Assembly (NCBI RefSeq): GCF_001429045.1
Contig: NZ_LMHY01000029.1
Location: 87,917 to 151,916 of the forward strand
Length of the DNA: 64,000 nt
DNA from: Pseudomonas sp. Root71
GTDB lineage: Bacteria; Pseudomonadota; Gammaproteobacteria; Pseudomonadales; Pseudomonadaceae
Direction: 5' to 3'
Shown: one piece after another, positions 16,192-25,943 of the stretch
Layout: each line of letters opens with the position of its first letter
Position numbering within the stretch: position 1 is the first letter of the stretch
Notes under the pieces: generated by a model
Told to the model about the DNA's origin: nothing
What the model saw: the letters and a program-made list of their open reading frames with translations, nothing else
The model's database searches: none
Position numbers and translations under genes: made by a program

Positions 16192-17331
16192 ATGGACAGG
16201 CTGAAAAACATCGCCGCTTGCATGGCGATATTCGCCGCGGGCCAATGCGTTGCGCAGGATCAAATCGAGACAGTGGTGAACGCCGCTGTACAGCCGGTGA
16301 TGCAAGCCGAGGGAATTCACGGCATGGCCGTGGCGATCACCGTCAACGGCCAGGCGCATTACTTCAACTATGGCGTCGCCTCGAAAGAAGCCGGCAACCC
16401 CGTCACCCAAGACACCCTCTTCGAAATCGGCTCCGTCAGCAAAACCTTCACCGCCACCCTCGCCGCCTACGCCCAGGCCACGGGCAAGCTGTCGCTGTCG
16501 GACAAGGCCAGCCAGGTCCTGCCAGCCTTGCGCGGCAGTGCGTTCGACCAGATCAGCGTGCTGCAACTGGGCACCTACAGCGCTGGCGGCCTGCCGCTGC
16601 AATTCCCCGCTGAATATGATTCGGCCGACAAAATGCTCAGCTACTACAAGCAATGGAAACCGCTCTACGTTCCCGGCAGCCACCGACTGTATTCGAACCC
16701 CAGCCTCGGCCTGTTCGGCTACCTCGCCGCGCAAAGCATGGGCCAACCGTTTGATGACCTGATGGAGAAAACCCTGCTGCCAAAACTCGGCCTCAAGCAC
16801 ACCTATGTGCACGTGCCGCAGGCTCAGATGGCGCTGTACGCCCAGGGCTACAACAAGGACGGCCAACCGGTACGGGTTACTCCGGGGGCGCTGGATTCCG
16901 AGGCGTACGGGGTGAAAACCAGTGCCGCTGACTTGCTGGCCTACGTCGGCGCGAACATGAAGCCGACGTCTCTGGAAAAACCATTGCAGCAAGCCATCGC
17001 CTTGACCCATAGCGGTTACTACACCGTTGGCGGTATGACCCAGGGCCTCGGTTGGGAGATGTATCGCTACCCGATCACACTGGATCGCCTGCTGGACGGC
17101 AACTCTACGCCAATGGCCATGCAGGCCCATGAAGTGCAGTGGCTGAACCCGCCACAAGCACAGCCGCAGGACGCGCTGATCAACAAGACAGGCTCAACCG
17201 GTGGTTTTGGGGCTTACGTGGCGTACGTGCCATCGAAGGACATTGGCATTGTGATGCTGGCCAACAAGAATTATCCCAATGCAGAACGGGTCAGGATTGC
17301 TCATCAGATTCTGAGCGCCCTTACCCGGTAA
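16192..17331 (+). CDS. ampC: Class C beta-lactamase (AmpC)
   Basis: A 379-residue secreted serine beta-lactamase with a signal peptide (cleavage near CVAQ-DQ, about residue 21). The three class C motifs are intact: S81-V-S-K84 nucleophile and Lys, Y167-S-N169, and K332-T-G334. It should hydrolyse cephalosporins in the periplasm. Length fits the family. No divergent ampR is next to it; the upstream neighbour is gudD and the downstream one a response regulator, so regulation is not evident here. A general serine hydrolase is less likely given the KTG and YSN motifs. Confidence 0.94.
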   Translation: MDRLKNIAACMAIFAAGQCVAQDQIETVVNAAVQPVMQAEGIHGMAVAITVNGQAHYFNYGVASKEAGNPVTQDTLFEIGSVSKTFTATLAAYAQATGKLSLSDKASQVLPALRGSAFDQISVLQLGTYSAGGLPLQFPAEYDSADKMLSYYKQWKPLYVPGSHRLYSNPSLGLFGYLAAQSMGQPFDDLMEKTLLPKLGLKHTYVHVPQAQMALYAQGYNKDGQPVRVTPGALDSEAYGVKTSAADLLAYVGANMKPTSLEKPLQQAIALTHSGYYTVGGMTQGLGWEMYRYPITLDRLLDGNSTPMAMQAHEVQWLNPPQAQPQDALINKTGSTGGFGAYVAYVPSKDIGIVMLANKNYPNAERVRIAHQILSALTR

Positions 17332-17470
17332 GACCGCCCCGCCTTGCATACCCACATAAACCAAGTAGGATTCGCGCCTCTTTTTTGCGTCACCTGGCCA
17401 CGCATCAGGTCTGCCGAATCCTTTGGGGGGGTGGCGGGACTATGCTGAAACAGGACATGAGGATTGATCC

Positions 17471-18094
17471 ATGAAGGTGCTGTTGGTCGATGACCACGCT
17501 GTCGTGCGCATGGCGATCGGAATAATTCTGGCCCGTGAAGGCCATGTCATCGTCGGCGAGTGCGACAACGGTGTGGACGCGTTGAGCAAGGCCTTCGAGC
17601 TCAAACCCGATGCAATAGTGCTCGACCTGGATATCCCGCAACTCGATGGCATGGCGGTGATCGATCGCCTGCGCATCGGCGGCAGTCCGGCTCATGTCCT
17701 GGTTCACACGGGGCTGAAAAGCCAGTCGTACGCCGCGCAATGCATGCGGGCCGGTGCAGCAGGCTTTCTGTCGAAGGCCGATGACCCGGTGGAGATCGTG
17801 ACGGCACTCAAGGCGCTAGCCAATGGCAAATCCTGGTTCCCGGTCGGTACGCTCAAGTCGGTGCGCCACAGCGATTTCGCCCGCAACGATGTGCAACTGC
17901 TCAGCGGCATTACCCGGCGCGAACTCAAGGTGTTGCACGGCCTGGCCCAAGGCCTGAGCAACAAGCAGATCGCCGACGATATGTTGTTGAGCAACAAGAC
18001 AATCAGTACCTACAAGACCCGCCTGATGCAAAAGTTGAATGCCAGTAATTTGCTTGAGTTGATCGAGTTCGCCAAACGCAACGACCTGGCCTGA
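17471..18094 (+). CDS. NarL/LuxR-type response regulator (BvgA-like)
   Basis: A 207-residue two-domain regulator. The receiver (residues 1-120) has acidic Asp7/Asp8, the phosphoacceptor Asp52 in VLDLDIPQLDG, and the conserved Lys in FLSKAD. The C-terminal LuxR-type helix-turn-helix (about 140-205) reads LTRREL-like GITRRELKVLHGLAQGLSNK followed by SNKTISTYKTRLMQKL. The sensor kinase gene begins 3 bases after its stop, so they form a pair of the EvgA/BvgA type. Starts ATG 17471 with GAGGATTGATCC before it. Confidence 0.94.
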   Translation: MKVLLVDDHAVVRMAIGIILAREGHVIVGECDNGVDALSKAFELKPDAIVLDLDIPQLDGMAVIDRLRIGGSPAHVLVHTGLKSQSYAAQCMRAGAAGFLSKADDPVEIVTALKALANGKSWFPVGTLKSVRHSDFARNDVQLLSGITRRELKVLHGLAQGLSNKQIADDMLLSNKTISTYKTRLMQKLNASNLLELIEFAKRNDLA

Positions 18095-18097
18095 CCC

Positions 18098-21000
18098 ATG
18101 AATCGACTGGTCCTGCGGCTGTCGGGAGTGCTCGGTCTGATACTGGTGGCCCTGAACGCCTGCGCCGATCCCCTGACGCTGCTCAGCCGTGCGCCCACGA
18201 GCGACATGAGCCTGTCGCTCAACACGGCGCAGCGTCAGTGGCTGGAGCAGAAGGACGTCTTGCGCGCCGGCGTTTATCTGCCGGACCGTCCGCCACTGGA
18301 CATCACTGCCAACCAAAAGGACTACGAAGGTCTTTCAGCCGACTACCTCGACTGGCTGGCGCGAGCCTTGGGCGTACGTGTACGCGTCGAACGCTATGCC
18401 AGTCAGGCCGATGCGTTGAGTGCTTTGCAACGGGGCGAAATCGACCTGGTGCCGCGGATCAATCACCTGGAAACGCAGTACAGCGACCTGCGCCTGAGCG
18501 CACCCTATGCCTACGACCAGGCCGTGCTGGTCAGCCGTTTCGGCACGCACTGGATGAACAATGAACTGCCGCCGGGAACCACGGTGCTGTTCGATCCGGA
18601 CTGGATCCAGCAGGATCGGGTAATCTCGCTGTTTCCCGACCACCCGGTGCAAACCGTCGATTCGACCCAGCACGGCCTCGGCATGGTGGCCTATGGCGAA
18701 GGCATGGTGCTGCTCACCGACGCGATTTCCGCACAGTACCTGCTCGAACGCAGTTACCAGCAGAGCCTGAAACAGACTGTCCAGCGCGATTCCGAAGGCC
18801 TGGGCTTCAGTTTTGCCATGCAGCGCCAGAACACCCGGCTACTGACCCTGCTCAACAGCGCGCTGGCAACCCTGTCGCCCCAGGAACGCGTGGTCATTGC
18901 CCGCCACTGGGGCATTGGCGCCAACCCGGGGCTCGGCTACAAGCGCTTGCAGTTGACCGCCACCGAGCAGCAATGGATCAAGGACCATCCGCAGATCGAA
19001 GTGCTGGCCAACGACCTGTATTCGCCCTTCAGCCTGTTTGATTCCCACGATCAGATGCGCGGCATGGCGGCGGATCTGCTGGAGATGATCAACAATCGTA
19101 CCGGCCTGGTGTTCCGCCCGCGCAAGATTTCTTCGGTGCAAGCCATGATCCGCCGCACCGAACGCGACCCGCCCGCTCTGATTGCGGCACTGACCTACAG
19201 TGACCGGCGCGAGGAACGGCTGGCGTTCTCCCGGCCCTATATGATCAACCCGTTCGTGCTGGTCACCCGGGTGCAGCCTGAACATGAGGGCCTGGTCCGA
19301 CTCAAGGGGCAGTCCGTGGCGATCATCAAGGATTCCGCGGCGGCCAACTGGCTGGAGCGCGAATGGCCCGACATCAAGGTGGTCGAAGTCGATACACCGA
19401 TCGAGACTTACGAATTACTCGCCGAAGGTCAGGTCGATGGCGTGATTCAGCCACAACTGGGCGCCGGCTACCTGATCGACCGGTTCTTCCGTGGCCAGTT
19501 GCAGATCGATTCGGTGCTCGGCGCGCAACCGGCGCTGATCGCCTTTGCCAGCGGCAAACAGAACGCCGAACTGGTATCGATCCTCGACAAGGCGTTGCTC
19601 GACATCTCGCCCGATGAATTGAGTGGCCTGGCGAGCCGCTGGCAGAACCCGCAGCAAAGCCACGGAGGCTGGAGCGCCTACAAGAACTGGTTCTTTCGGG
19701 CAGTACTGGGGATGGTGCTGGTGCTGTTGGTGGTGCTTGCCTGGAACTTCGGACTTCGCCGGCAAATCGCCGAACGCCTCAAGGCGCAAAAAGCCTTGAA
19801 CGACCAACTGGAATTCATGAAGGTACTGGTGGACGGCACACCGCACCCGATCTATGTCCGCGACCGCAGAGGCCTGCTGCTGACCTGCAATCGTGCCTAC
19901 GTGCAAACGATGCAGGTCGAGTTGGATCAGGTGCTGAACAAAGGCTTGATCGAAGCCGATATCCTGCCCCTCGACGACGCCCACAATTACAAGCGGATTC
20001 ACCGTACGACCCTTGAGAGCGGGGAGCCGTCCTTCGACAACTTCACCATGACAGTCAAGGGCCAGAAGTGCCACGTCTACCACTGGGCACTGCCGTACCG
20101 CGATTCCAATGGCACCATGACCGGCGTCATTGGCGGCTGGATCGACCTGACCGAGCAACACCACCTGCAACACGCGCTGATCCAGGCCAGGAAACAGGCC
20201 GAATCGGCCAATCGCGGCAAAAGCCATTTCCTGGCGGTCATGAGCCACGAGATTCGCACGCCCATGAGTGCACTGGTGAGCGTGCTTGAATTGCTGCGCG
20301 AAAATCAGCCCGAACAGAATGCCGATGCAGGACTGATCGACATCGCGCAGAAATCCGCCAACGGCATGATGGAGTTGATTGGCGAGATTCTCGACCTGTC
20401 GAAAATCGAGTCGGGGCAGTTTGAGTTGCGCAGCACCAGCAGCTACCCGCAACGCCTGGCGCGCACGGTGTTGCAGAGTTTCGCCAGCCTCGCCCAACAG
20501 AAAAACCTCGCACTGGAGTTTGTCAGTCATGGCCCGGACCTCACGGTGCAACTTGACGCGCTGCGCTTTCGGCAAATCCTGTCCAACCTGGTGAGCAATG
20601 CCATCAAATTCACAACACAGGGTACGGTGACCGTCGAGCTGAGTCTGAGCAGCGATACGCCGTTCGCCCACCTGCAACTGGTGGTGCGAGACACCGGTAT
20701 CGGCATGGACGAACAGCAACGCCAGCGCCTGTTCCAACCCTACACCCAGTTCGCCGACCAGGACTGCGAATTGCAGACCGGTACCGGTCTGGGCCTGGCC
20801 ATCTGTCAACAACTGACCCAACTGATGGGTGGCCGCCTGGACTGCACCAGCACCCCGGGCCAGGGCTCGTGCTTTACGCTGACGCTGCAGGTGACACCCG
20901 TCAGCGAAGGCGACGCACCCTCGCCCATCGATACCGCGCCATTACCACCGCTACCGCCGCTCTACGTGCTGATTGTCGAGGATCACGAGTTCAATCGCGT

Positions 21001-21691
21001 GGTATTGCAACGCCAGCTCGAATCCCTGGGGCTGCGTGTCACCTGCGCCGAAAACGGCCTGGAAGGCTTCAATCTCTGGCGCCAGGACAGGTTCGATTAC
21101 CTGATCACCGACTGCAGCATGCCGCTGCTCAACGGCGACAAGATGACCCGCCAGTTGCGCGCCATCGAAGTGGCCGAAGGTCGCACGCCGACCCATGTGG
21201 TGGGGCTGACCGCCAATGCCCAGCCAGAGGAAATCCAGCGTTGCCTCGAAGCCGGGATGAACGCTTGCCTGTTCAAGCCGCTCACGCGTAGCGCGCTGGA
21301 ACGTTACCTGCACGAGTCCGAACGGACGCGCCAGGCCAGCGAGCCGTGCTTCGACCTGTCCAGGGTCACCGACATTACCGCTGGCGATGCGCTGATGAGC
21401 CGCCAGTTGTTGACGACCGTGCTGCGTACCAACCAGGAAGATTTCGACGCCATGCAGGAACTGTTTCGCGCGGGCGACTTCCGGGCCATGGGCCGGCGTT
21501 GCCACAAAATCCTTGGCAGCGCGCGGATCATCCATGCAACGCCGTTGATCAGGGCCTGCGAACAGCTGGAGTCAGGTTGTGAGGCAACGACCACCCAACA
21601 GGAAGTGCATCGTTTGTTCGAGGCCTTTGCTCGCCAGATGAAGCGTCTGCAGACGCACACTCAGTGCGTCATCGACAGCGATAGCGTGTAG
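18098..21691 (+). CDS. BvgS/EvgS-like hybrid sensor kinase with phosphorelay
   Basis: A 1197-residue unorthodox sensor. After a signal segment come two periplasmic solute-binding-like (Venus flytrap) domains, about residues 50-265 and 290-512; a membrane helix at about 531-552; a PAS domain at about 575-690; a histidine kinase core with phosphoacceptor His717 in SHEIRTPMS and the N box near residue 832; a receiver with Asp1005 in ITDCSMPLLNG; and a C-terminal Hpt domain with His1136 in CHKILGSARI. All four phosphorelay residues are present. It is translationally adjacent to the regulator gene at 17471. The ligand is unknown; BvgS relatives sense nicotinate, sulfate or redox signals. Confidence 0.95.
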   Translation: MNRLVLRLSGVLGLILVALNACADPLTLLSRAPTSDMSLSLNTAQRQWLEQKDVLRAGVYLPDRPPLDITANQKDYEGLSADYLDWLARALGVRVRVERYASQADALSALQRGEIDLVPRINHLETQYSDLRLSAPYAYDQAVLVSRFGTHWMNNELPPGTTVLFDPDWIQQDRVISLFPDHPVQTVDSTQHGLGMVAYGEGMVLLTDAISAQYLLERSYQQSLKQTVQRDSEGLGFSFAMQRQNTRLLTLLNSALATLSPQERVVIARHWGIGANPGLGYKRLQLTATEQQWIKDHPQIEVLANDLYSPFSLFDSHDQMRGMAADLLEMINNRTGLVFRPRKISSVQAMIRRTERDPPALIAALTYSDRREERLAFSRPYMINPFVLVTRVQPEHEGLVRLKGQSVAIIKDSAAANWLEREWPDIKVVEVDTPIETYELLAEGQVDGVIQPQLGAGYLIDRFFRGQLQIDSVLGAQPALIAFASGKQNAELVSILDKALLDISPDELSGLASRWQNPQQSHGGWSAYKNWFFRAVLGMVLVLLVVLAWNFGLRRQIAERLKAQKALNDQLEFMKVLVDGTPHPIYVRDRRGLLLTCNRAYVQTMQVELDQVLNKGLIEADILPLDDAHNYKRIHRTTLESGEPSFDNFTMTVKGQKCHVYHWALPYRDSNGTMTGVIGGWIDLTEQHHLQHALIQARKQAESANRGKSHFLAVMSHEIRTPMSALVSVLELLRENQPEQNADAGLIDIAQKSANGMMELIGEILDLSKIESGQFELRSTSSYPQRLARTVLQSFASLAQQKNLALEFVSHGPDLTVQLDALRFRQILSNLVSNAIKFTTQGTVTVELSLSSDTPFAHLQLVVRDTGIGMDEQQRQRLFQPYTQFADQDCELQTGTGLGLAICQQLTQLMGGRLDCTSTPGQGSCFTLTLQVTPVSEGDAPSPIDTAPLPPLPPLYVLIVEDHEFNRVVLQRQLESLGLRVTCAENGLEGFNLWRQDRFDYLITDCSMPLLNGDKMTRQLRAIEVAEGRTPTHVVGLTANAQPEEIQRCLEAGMNACLFKPLTRSALERYLHESERTRQASEPCFDLSRVTDITAGDALMSRQLLTTVLRTNQEDFDAMQELFRAGDFRAMGRRCHKILGSARIIHATPLIRACEQLESGCEATTTQQEVHRLFEAFARQMKRLQTHTQCVIDSDSV

Positions 21692-21695
21692 GACA

Positions 21696-22247
21696 TCAAT
21701 CATCCGGCATTTCAGGCGGTTTGGCGGGCTTGGCCGGCTTGCTGGTTTTTCCGGGCTTGGCGCCTTTGGCCGCCGGCTCGGCTTCAGTGACGGGAGCCGC
21801 CACGGTCGCTGTAAACTCTTTCTCGGCCGCCGGCAACTGATCGACAGCGCTGAAAATCTCGTCCAGCTTGAAGGCGTCCGATTGCTCAAGTTTCTTTTCG
21901 CCGTCCTTGCCGACCAGAATCACCTTGGTCTTGGCGCCGGCACCCAGTTTGAGCGAGCGGATCAGCGCCGCCGTGTCCTGTGGCCCCAGGTCCTTGCCGT
22001 CGCGCTGGCCCATCAGGTTGAGTACGGTGTAGAGCACCATGTTGCGGTCGGTGAAACCCTTGCGGTTGGCCGGCTCATCCAGGGACTTCTTCAGGCTGGT
22101 CCAGGCCGGATCAACGGTGCTTGGAGCGATGACAATCAGTGGTCGGGCCCTGCCCTTGTCCATGTCCAGCGGTGAGTCGCCATCGGCGGCGAACGAGGTG
22201 CCAGCAATCGCCAGCAAGGTAGCCAGGGTCAGTGACCTGATGAGCAT
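21696..22247 (-). CDS. Secreted DUF4174-like protein
   Basis: A 183-residue exported protein. A signal peptide ends near TSFA-ADGD. The central part (RPLIVIAPSTVDPAWTSLKK to KTKVILVGKDGEKKL) fits the DUF4174 family, a thioredoxin-like fold without the CxxC pair. The C-terminal 45 residues are an Ala/Pro/Lys-rich low-complexity tail (KPGKTSKPAKPAKPPEMPDD). ATG at 22247 has AGGAG 6 bases upstream; the ATG at 22253 abuts that site and is less likely. Function unknown. It is convergent with the sensor kinase. Confidence 0.82.
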   Translation of the reverse strand: MLIRSLTLATLLAIAGTSFAADGDSPLDMDKGRARPLIVIAPSTVDPAWTSLKKSLDEPANRKGFTDRNMVLYTVLNLMGQRDGKDLGPQDTAALIRSLKLGAGAKTKVILVGKDGEKKLEQSDAFKLDEIFSAVDQLPAAEKEFTATVAAPVTEAEPAAKGAKPGKTSKPAKPAKPPEMPDD

Positions 22248-22682
22248 GCGCATCTCCTTTTGATATCCACGCTCTAATGATTGCGCATCGCGGCGATCGT
22301 TCCGGGTGACGTACCGCAATATTTTTCGCCTTGCCCCAAGCTTAGGTCAGGGCGGTCATTGCGCAACAGGCTGGGCTAATCTGAAGACTCATGACAACCC
22401 GCCGATCCGTGGTGGGCCGAGCCTGGCGAGCGCCAGGCAGGCCAATGATCAGGCGGGAGGACGGCGGGTGTGCCTGGGAGCTGAACATCAACCTGCCGAA
22501 TACCGCCAACATCCAGGTAGGAGCTGCCGCAGGCTGCGATCTTTTGATCTTGATCTGACATTTCTGCACACACCGCATGATCCGCAACAAGATCGCAGCC
22601 TGCGGCAGCTCCTACAGGATCCGGTTCATCCCGCCAAACGGGTAACCGATCCAGAGCTCCCACAGGGCATTGCGGGCAGGAG
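22248..22682. other. Gene-free stretch with type B repeat
   Basis: 435 bases between the start of the DUF4174 gene and the end of the TauE/SafE gene. It holds the promoter of the former and the type B repeat at 22517-22616. I see no coding frame with a ribosome site in the rest. Confidence 0.6.
22517..22616. repeat. Type B inverted repeat element
   Basis: GTAGGAGCTGCCGCAGGCTG on the left and the mirror on the right, ending GCGGCAGCTCCTACA; the spacer is longer than in other copies (total about 100 bases). Confidence 0.9.
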
Positions 22683-23468
22683 TTAAAACGCCAGTTTGTA
22701 GCCGATCAACAACAGCATGGTCGCCAGGCAAGGGCGCAGCAGTTCGTCGGAGATGCGCCCGGTCAGGTGGCTGCCCAGGTAAATCCCCGGCAACGAGCCC
22801 ACCAGCAAGTAACCCAGGACGTGCCAATCCATGTTGCCCATGCTGGCATGGCCAAGGCCCGCGACCAGGGTCAGCGGCACCGCGTGGGCAATTTCAGTCC
22901 CCACCAGACGGCGGGTCGGCAGCATCGGATAGAGAATGAACAGTGCCACGGTGCCCAGTGCGCCGGCGCCGATGGACGTCAGCGCGACCATCGTGCCAAG
23001 GACGAGTCCGGTGATGACGGTCATCACGTTCAAGCGCAGTCCGCTGGGGTTGTAGTTGCCGCCCGCACGTTTGTGGGCGAAGTCGAGCAGGCGCTTCTTG
23101 AACAGGATCGCCAGTGCCGTGGCAAACAACACAAAACCGAGGGCCTGCTTGATGATCGCGTTCATCGCCTCGGGGGCGCTGTGCAGGGTGCTGAGGAACC
23201 ACAGCGTCAACGCCACCGCGGGCACGCTGCCCAAGGTCAGCCAGCCGGTAATCGCCCAGTCGATGTTGTTGTTCTTGCGGTGAACCAGTACACCGCTGGA
23301 TTTGGTGATGGCGGCGTACAGCAGATCGGTACCGACCGCCGTCGCCGGGTTGATGCCGAACCAAAGCAGGATCGGGGTCATGAGCGACCCGCCACCTACG
23401 CCAGTCATGCCGACGATGAAGCCGACAACCAGCCCGGCAACGACCAACCCGATGTTCACTAAATCCAT
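22683..23468 (-). CDS. TauE/SafE family sulfite exporter-like permease
   Basis: A 261-residue inner-membrane protein with about seven to eight hydrophobic segments. The TauE/SafE signature is GFIVGMTGVGGGSLMTPIL at the N-terminus and ALTSIGAGALGTVAL in the second repeat. Members export sulfite, sulfoacetate or related organosulfur anions. ATG at 23468 follows GGAAG by 5 bases; the upstream GTG at 23480 is rejected. No sulfur-metabolism gene adjoins, so the substrate is open. Confidence 0.9.
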   Translation of the reverse strand: MDLVNIGLVVAGLVVGFIVGMTGVGGGSLMTPILLWFGINPATAVGTDLLYAAITKSSGVLVHRKNNNIDWAITGWLTLGSVPAVALTLWFLSTLHSAPEAMNAIIKQALGFVLFATALAILFKKRLLDFAHKRAGGNYNPSGLRLNVMTVITGLVLGTMVALTSIGAGALGTVALFILYPMLPTRRLVGTEIAHAVPLTLVAGLGHASMGNMDWHVLGYLLVGSLPGIYLGSHLTGRISDELLRPCLATMLLLIGYKLAF

Positions 23469-23596
23469 GAATACTTCCACAAAGATCGCAGGGGAAATCT
23501 GGCCCGCAGCATAGCGATATTTCTTATAACCAGTTATATCGATACGATCTATCTTTATACCATGAACTCAATTCCCACAAGGAATATGTGTCGTGC

Positions 23597-24346
23597 TCAC
23601 TGCACCGGCAGGAAATTCAGGAACAGCAGGCTCTGCGCATAGTTCAGGCCGATGCGCCGGTAGCGTTCGTCGAGCATCTGGGTCAGCAGGTCCAGCCGGG
23701 CGACGATTTTGCCGAACTCCACGGCAAAGCTCAGGTTGCTGCCCTCCTCCGAGATTTCGTTGGAGAACAGCAAGGGCTGGCCTTCTTTGTTCTGTCGCTG
23801 ACTGAGGATCCAGGTGGCGATCTCGATGTTGCGCGCGGCATTGCTGACGAATACCGGGTTGATCGTATCGGTCATGTAGAACTCGAGGCGATTGCCATGG
23901 GCGGTCACCAGCATGCTGCCGATGGCATAGATGAACGCCCCGACCCGGTCACCGAGAAACTCCGGACTCATGGCAAAACGCAGGGCCGCGAGGTCCTTTT
24001 TGCCGCCCAGGGTCGGTAGTGGTTGCTGCAGTTCGATGGCCATGCGCACTTGCTTGCCGGCGGTGCGGGCATCGAGGAAACCGGATTTTTTCAGTTCATC
24101 GGGGTTACGCAGGTAAAGCTTGCTCATCAGCAGGTAAAGGCTGTCGAGGTTGTCGCGCATGGTCAGGGTGGCCATGCGATCGACGCTGGTCTGCAGGAAC
24201 TCCTGGGGTTTGCCTTCGCGCATCTGGTCAATGATGTCGCCGCCCTGTTGCTGGCTGCAACCGGTGACGAAGGACATCGACAAACCTGCCAGGAGCAGGC
24301 AATGACGGCGGATTTTAGTAGTGATTGCGGGTGAAACTCGAGCCAT
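23597..24346 (-). CDS. Predicted lipoprotein of unknown function
   Basis: A 249-residue protein with a lipoprotein signal: a Lys/Arg-rich start (TTKIRRHC), a hydrophobic core and a lipobox ending FVTGC at Cys30. The mature part is mostly helical (DQMREGKPQEFLQTSVDRMA, LYLLMSKLYLRNPDEL) with a conserved-looking NPVFVSNAARNIEIATWILS. It is probably anchored to the periplasmic face of the outer or inner membrane. The frame extends further upstream, but the lipoprotein signal fixes the start near 24346. Function not recognised. Confidence 0.78.
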   Translation of the reverse strand: MARVSPAITTKIRRHCLLLAGLSMSFVTGCSQQQGGDIIDQMREGKPQEFLQTSVDRMATLTMRDNLDSLYLLMSKLYLRNPDELKKSGFLDARTAGKQVRMAIELQQPLPTLGGKKDLAALRFAMSPEFLGDRVGAFIYAIGSMLVTAHGNRLEFYMTDTINPVFVSNAARNIEIATWILSQRQNKEGQPLLFSNEISEEGSNLSFAVEFGKIVARLDLLTQMLDERYRRIGLNYAQSLLFLNFLPVQ

Positions 24347-24515
24347 GGGTTCTTGGACTTGGGCATGGGCCGGCGGTGGGGATCGCCGCGGGCTGCCATG
24401 GATAGAGCCGGACATTTCGAAAAAGTGCAGTATCGGGTGGCACCAATCGATCACTGGCAGGGGAATGTTCAAAGAAAAAACGGATCAGAAAATCATCAGG
24501 TCGGTGCACACGCCG

Positions 24516-24595
24516 TGTAGGAGCTGCCGCAGGCTGCGATCTTTCGATCTTGAACAATCAAAGTCAAAAGATCGCAGCCTGCGGCAGCTCCTACA
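24516..24595. repeat. Type B inverted repeat element
   Basis: TGTAGGAGCTGCCGCAGGCT with a matching mirrored right arm. It lies between the divergent lipoprotein and aldo/keto reductase genes, 30 bases before the latter's start, so it is in a promoter-containing gap rather than at a gene end. Confidence 0.92.
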
Positions 24596-24625
24596 CTATT
24601 CACCGAGTACACACAGGAGGTTTGC

Positions 24626-25447
24626 ATGCGCACGCTTGAACTGGCAGGCACCAGGGTCCCGGTCATCGGCCAGGGGACCTGGCAGATGGGAGAAGACCGT
24701 TCACGGCACACGGAGGAAGTCGCGGCACTGCGCCTGGGCATCGAACTGGGCATGACCTTGATCGACACTGCGGAAATGTACGCCGAAGGCGGCGCCGAGA
24801 AAGTGGTCCGCGATGCCATCGCCGGCCAGCGCGACAGCGTCTTTCTGGTCAGCAAGGTGTACCCGCACAACGCCAGTCGCCAGGGCATTCCCCAGGCTTG
24901 CGAGCGCAGCCTGCGCAGGCTAGGCACCGAGTACATCGATCTGTATCTGCTGCATTGGCGCGGCCAGTATCCCCTGGAAGAAACCGTCGACGCCTTCGAG
25001 CGCCTGCGCGAAGCCGGCAAAATCGGCCGTTGGGGCGTGTCCAACTTCGACCTCGACGACCTCCTGGAACTGGACGCCCCGTCTTGTGCCACCAATCAGG
25101 TGCTCTACAACCTGGAACAACGGGGCATAGAATTTGATTTACTGCCATGGGGCCAGCAACGGCGGTTGCCGGTCATGGCTTACTGCCCGATTGGCCAGGG
25201 CGGTAAAATGCTCTTCGACGCCACGCTCAAGCAGGTGGCCGCACGGCACAGCGCCACAACGGCACAGGTGGCGCTGGCCTGGATACTGCGTCAGGAAGGC
25301 GTGATCGCCATCCCCAAGGCGGTCCGACCCGAACATGTACGCCTCAACGCCCAAGCCGCCACGTTACAGCTTGAGCCCGGGGACCTGGAGGCGCTGGACC
25401 AAGCGTTTCACGCGCCACAACGCAAACAGCGGCTGGCCATGGTCTGA
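24626..25447 (+). CDS. Aldo/keto reductase
   Basis: A 273-residue TIM-barrel oxidoreductase. The catalytic tetrad is visible: Asp and Tyr in LIDTAEMYAEGGAE, Lys in VSKVYPHN, His in LYLLHWRGQYP. The NADPH-binding C-terminal part has AIPKAVRPEHVRLN. The family reduces aldehydes and ketones such as methylglyoxal. GGAGG precedes ATG 24626 by 5 bases. The DUF1810 gene follows after 25 bases and may be cotranscribed. The substrate is not predictable. Confidence 0.93.
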   Translation: MRTLELAGTRVPVIGQGTWQMGEDRSRHTEEVAALRLGIELGMTLIDTAEMYAEGGAEKVVRDAIAGQRDSVFLVSKVYPHNASRQGIPQACERSLRRLGTEYIDLYLLHWRGQYPLEETVDAFERLREAGKIGRWGVSNFDLDDLLELDAPSCATNQVLYNLEQRGIEFDLLPWGQQRRLPVMAYCPIGQGGKMLFDATLKQVAARHSATTAQVALAWILRQEGVIAIPKAVRPEHVRLNAQAATLQLEPGDLEALDQAFHAPQRKQRLAMV

Positions 25448-25472
25448 ACCACCGCAGTCAGAGAGCTTCGCC

Positions 25473-25943
25473 ATGAGAAGCACCGACCACCTGGACCCGT
25501 TCGATCTGCAACGCTTTCTCCAGGCTCAGGACCCGGTATTCGACCGGGTTCAAAACGAGCTGAACAACGGACACAAGCGCAGTCACTGGATGTGGTTCAT
25601 TTTTCCCCAGTTTGCCGGGCTCGGCGGCAGCGAGATGTCGCGCCGCTTTGCCATCCGCTCGCGGGAGGAAGCCTTGGCCTACCTTGAGCACCCGTTGCTG
25701 GGCGCCCGGCTACGCACCTGCACCCAGGAAGTACTGAACATCCGGGAACGCTCGGTAGCGGGGATTTTCGGTCATCCCGACGACCTGAAGTTTCATTCCT
25801 CGATGACCCTGTTCGCCCAGGTCGCCGACGCCGATAGCCTTTTCCAGCAGGCCTTGAACCAGTACTTCCATGGCATCCTGGATGACTGGACCCTGTCGCT
25901 GATGGACTCAAAACAGGCCCAGTTGCCCACCAATCAGGGTTGA
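25473..25943 (+). CDS. DUF1810 family protein
   Basis: A 156-residue cytosolic protein fitting DUF1810: DPFDLQRFLQAQDPVFDRVQ, then SHWMWFIFPQFAGLGGSEMS and HPLLGARLRTCTQEVL, and DDLKFHSSMTLFAQV. The family is widespread, often paired with NAD- or ADP-ribose-related genes in other bacteria, but its role is not established. ATG at 25473 fits the family N-terminus. Its last 36 bases overlap the 3' end of the convergent polB gene. Confidence 0.88.
   Translation: MRSTDHLDPFDLQRFLQAQDPVFDRVQNELNNGHKRSHWMWFIFPQFAGLGGSEMSRRFAIRSREEALAYLEHPLLGARLRTCTQEVLNIRERSVAGIFGHPDDLKFHSSMTLFAQVADADSLFQQALNQYFHGILDDWTLSLMDSKQAQLPTNQG

Noticed and set aside
24347..24472. Longer N-terminus for the lipoprotein at 23597
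   Set aside because: The extension would place the lipobox far from the N-terminus, which is incompatible with a lipoprotein signal.
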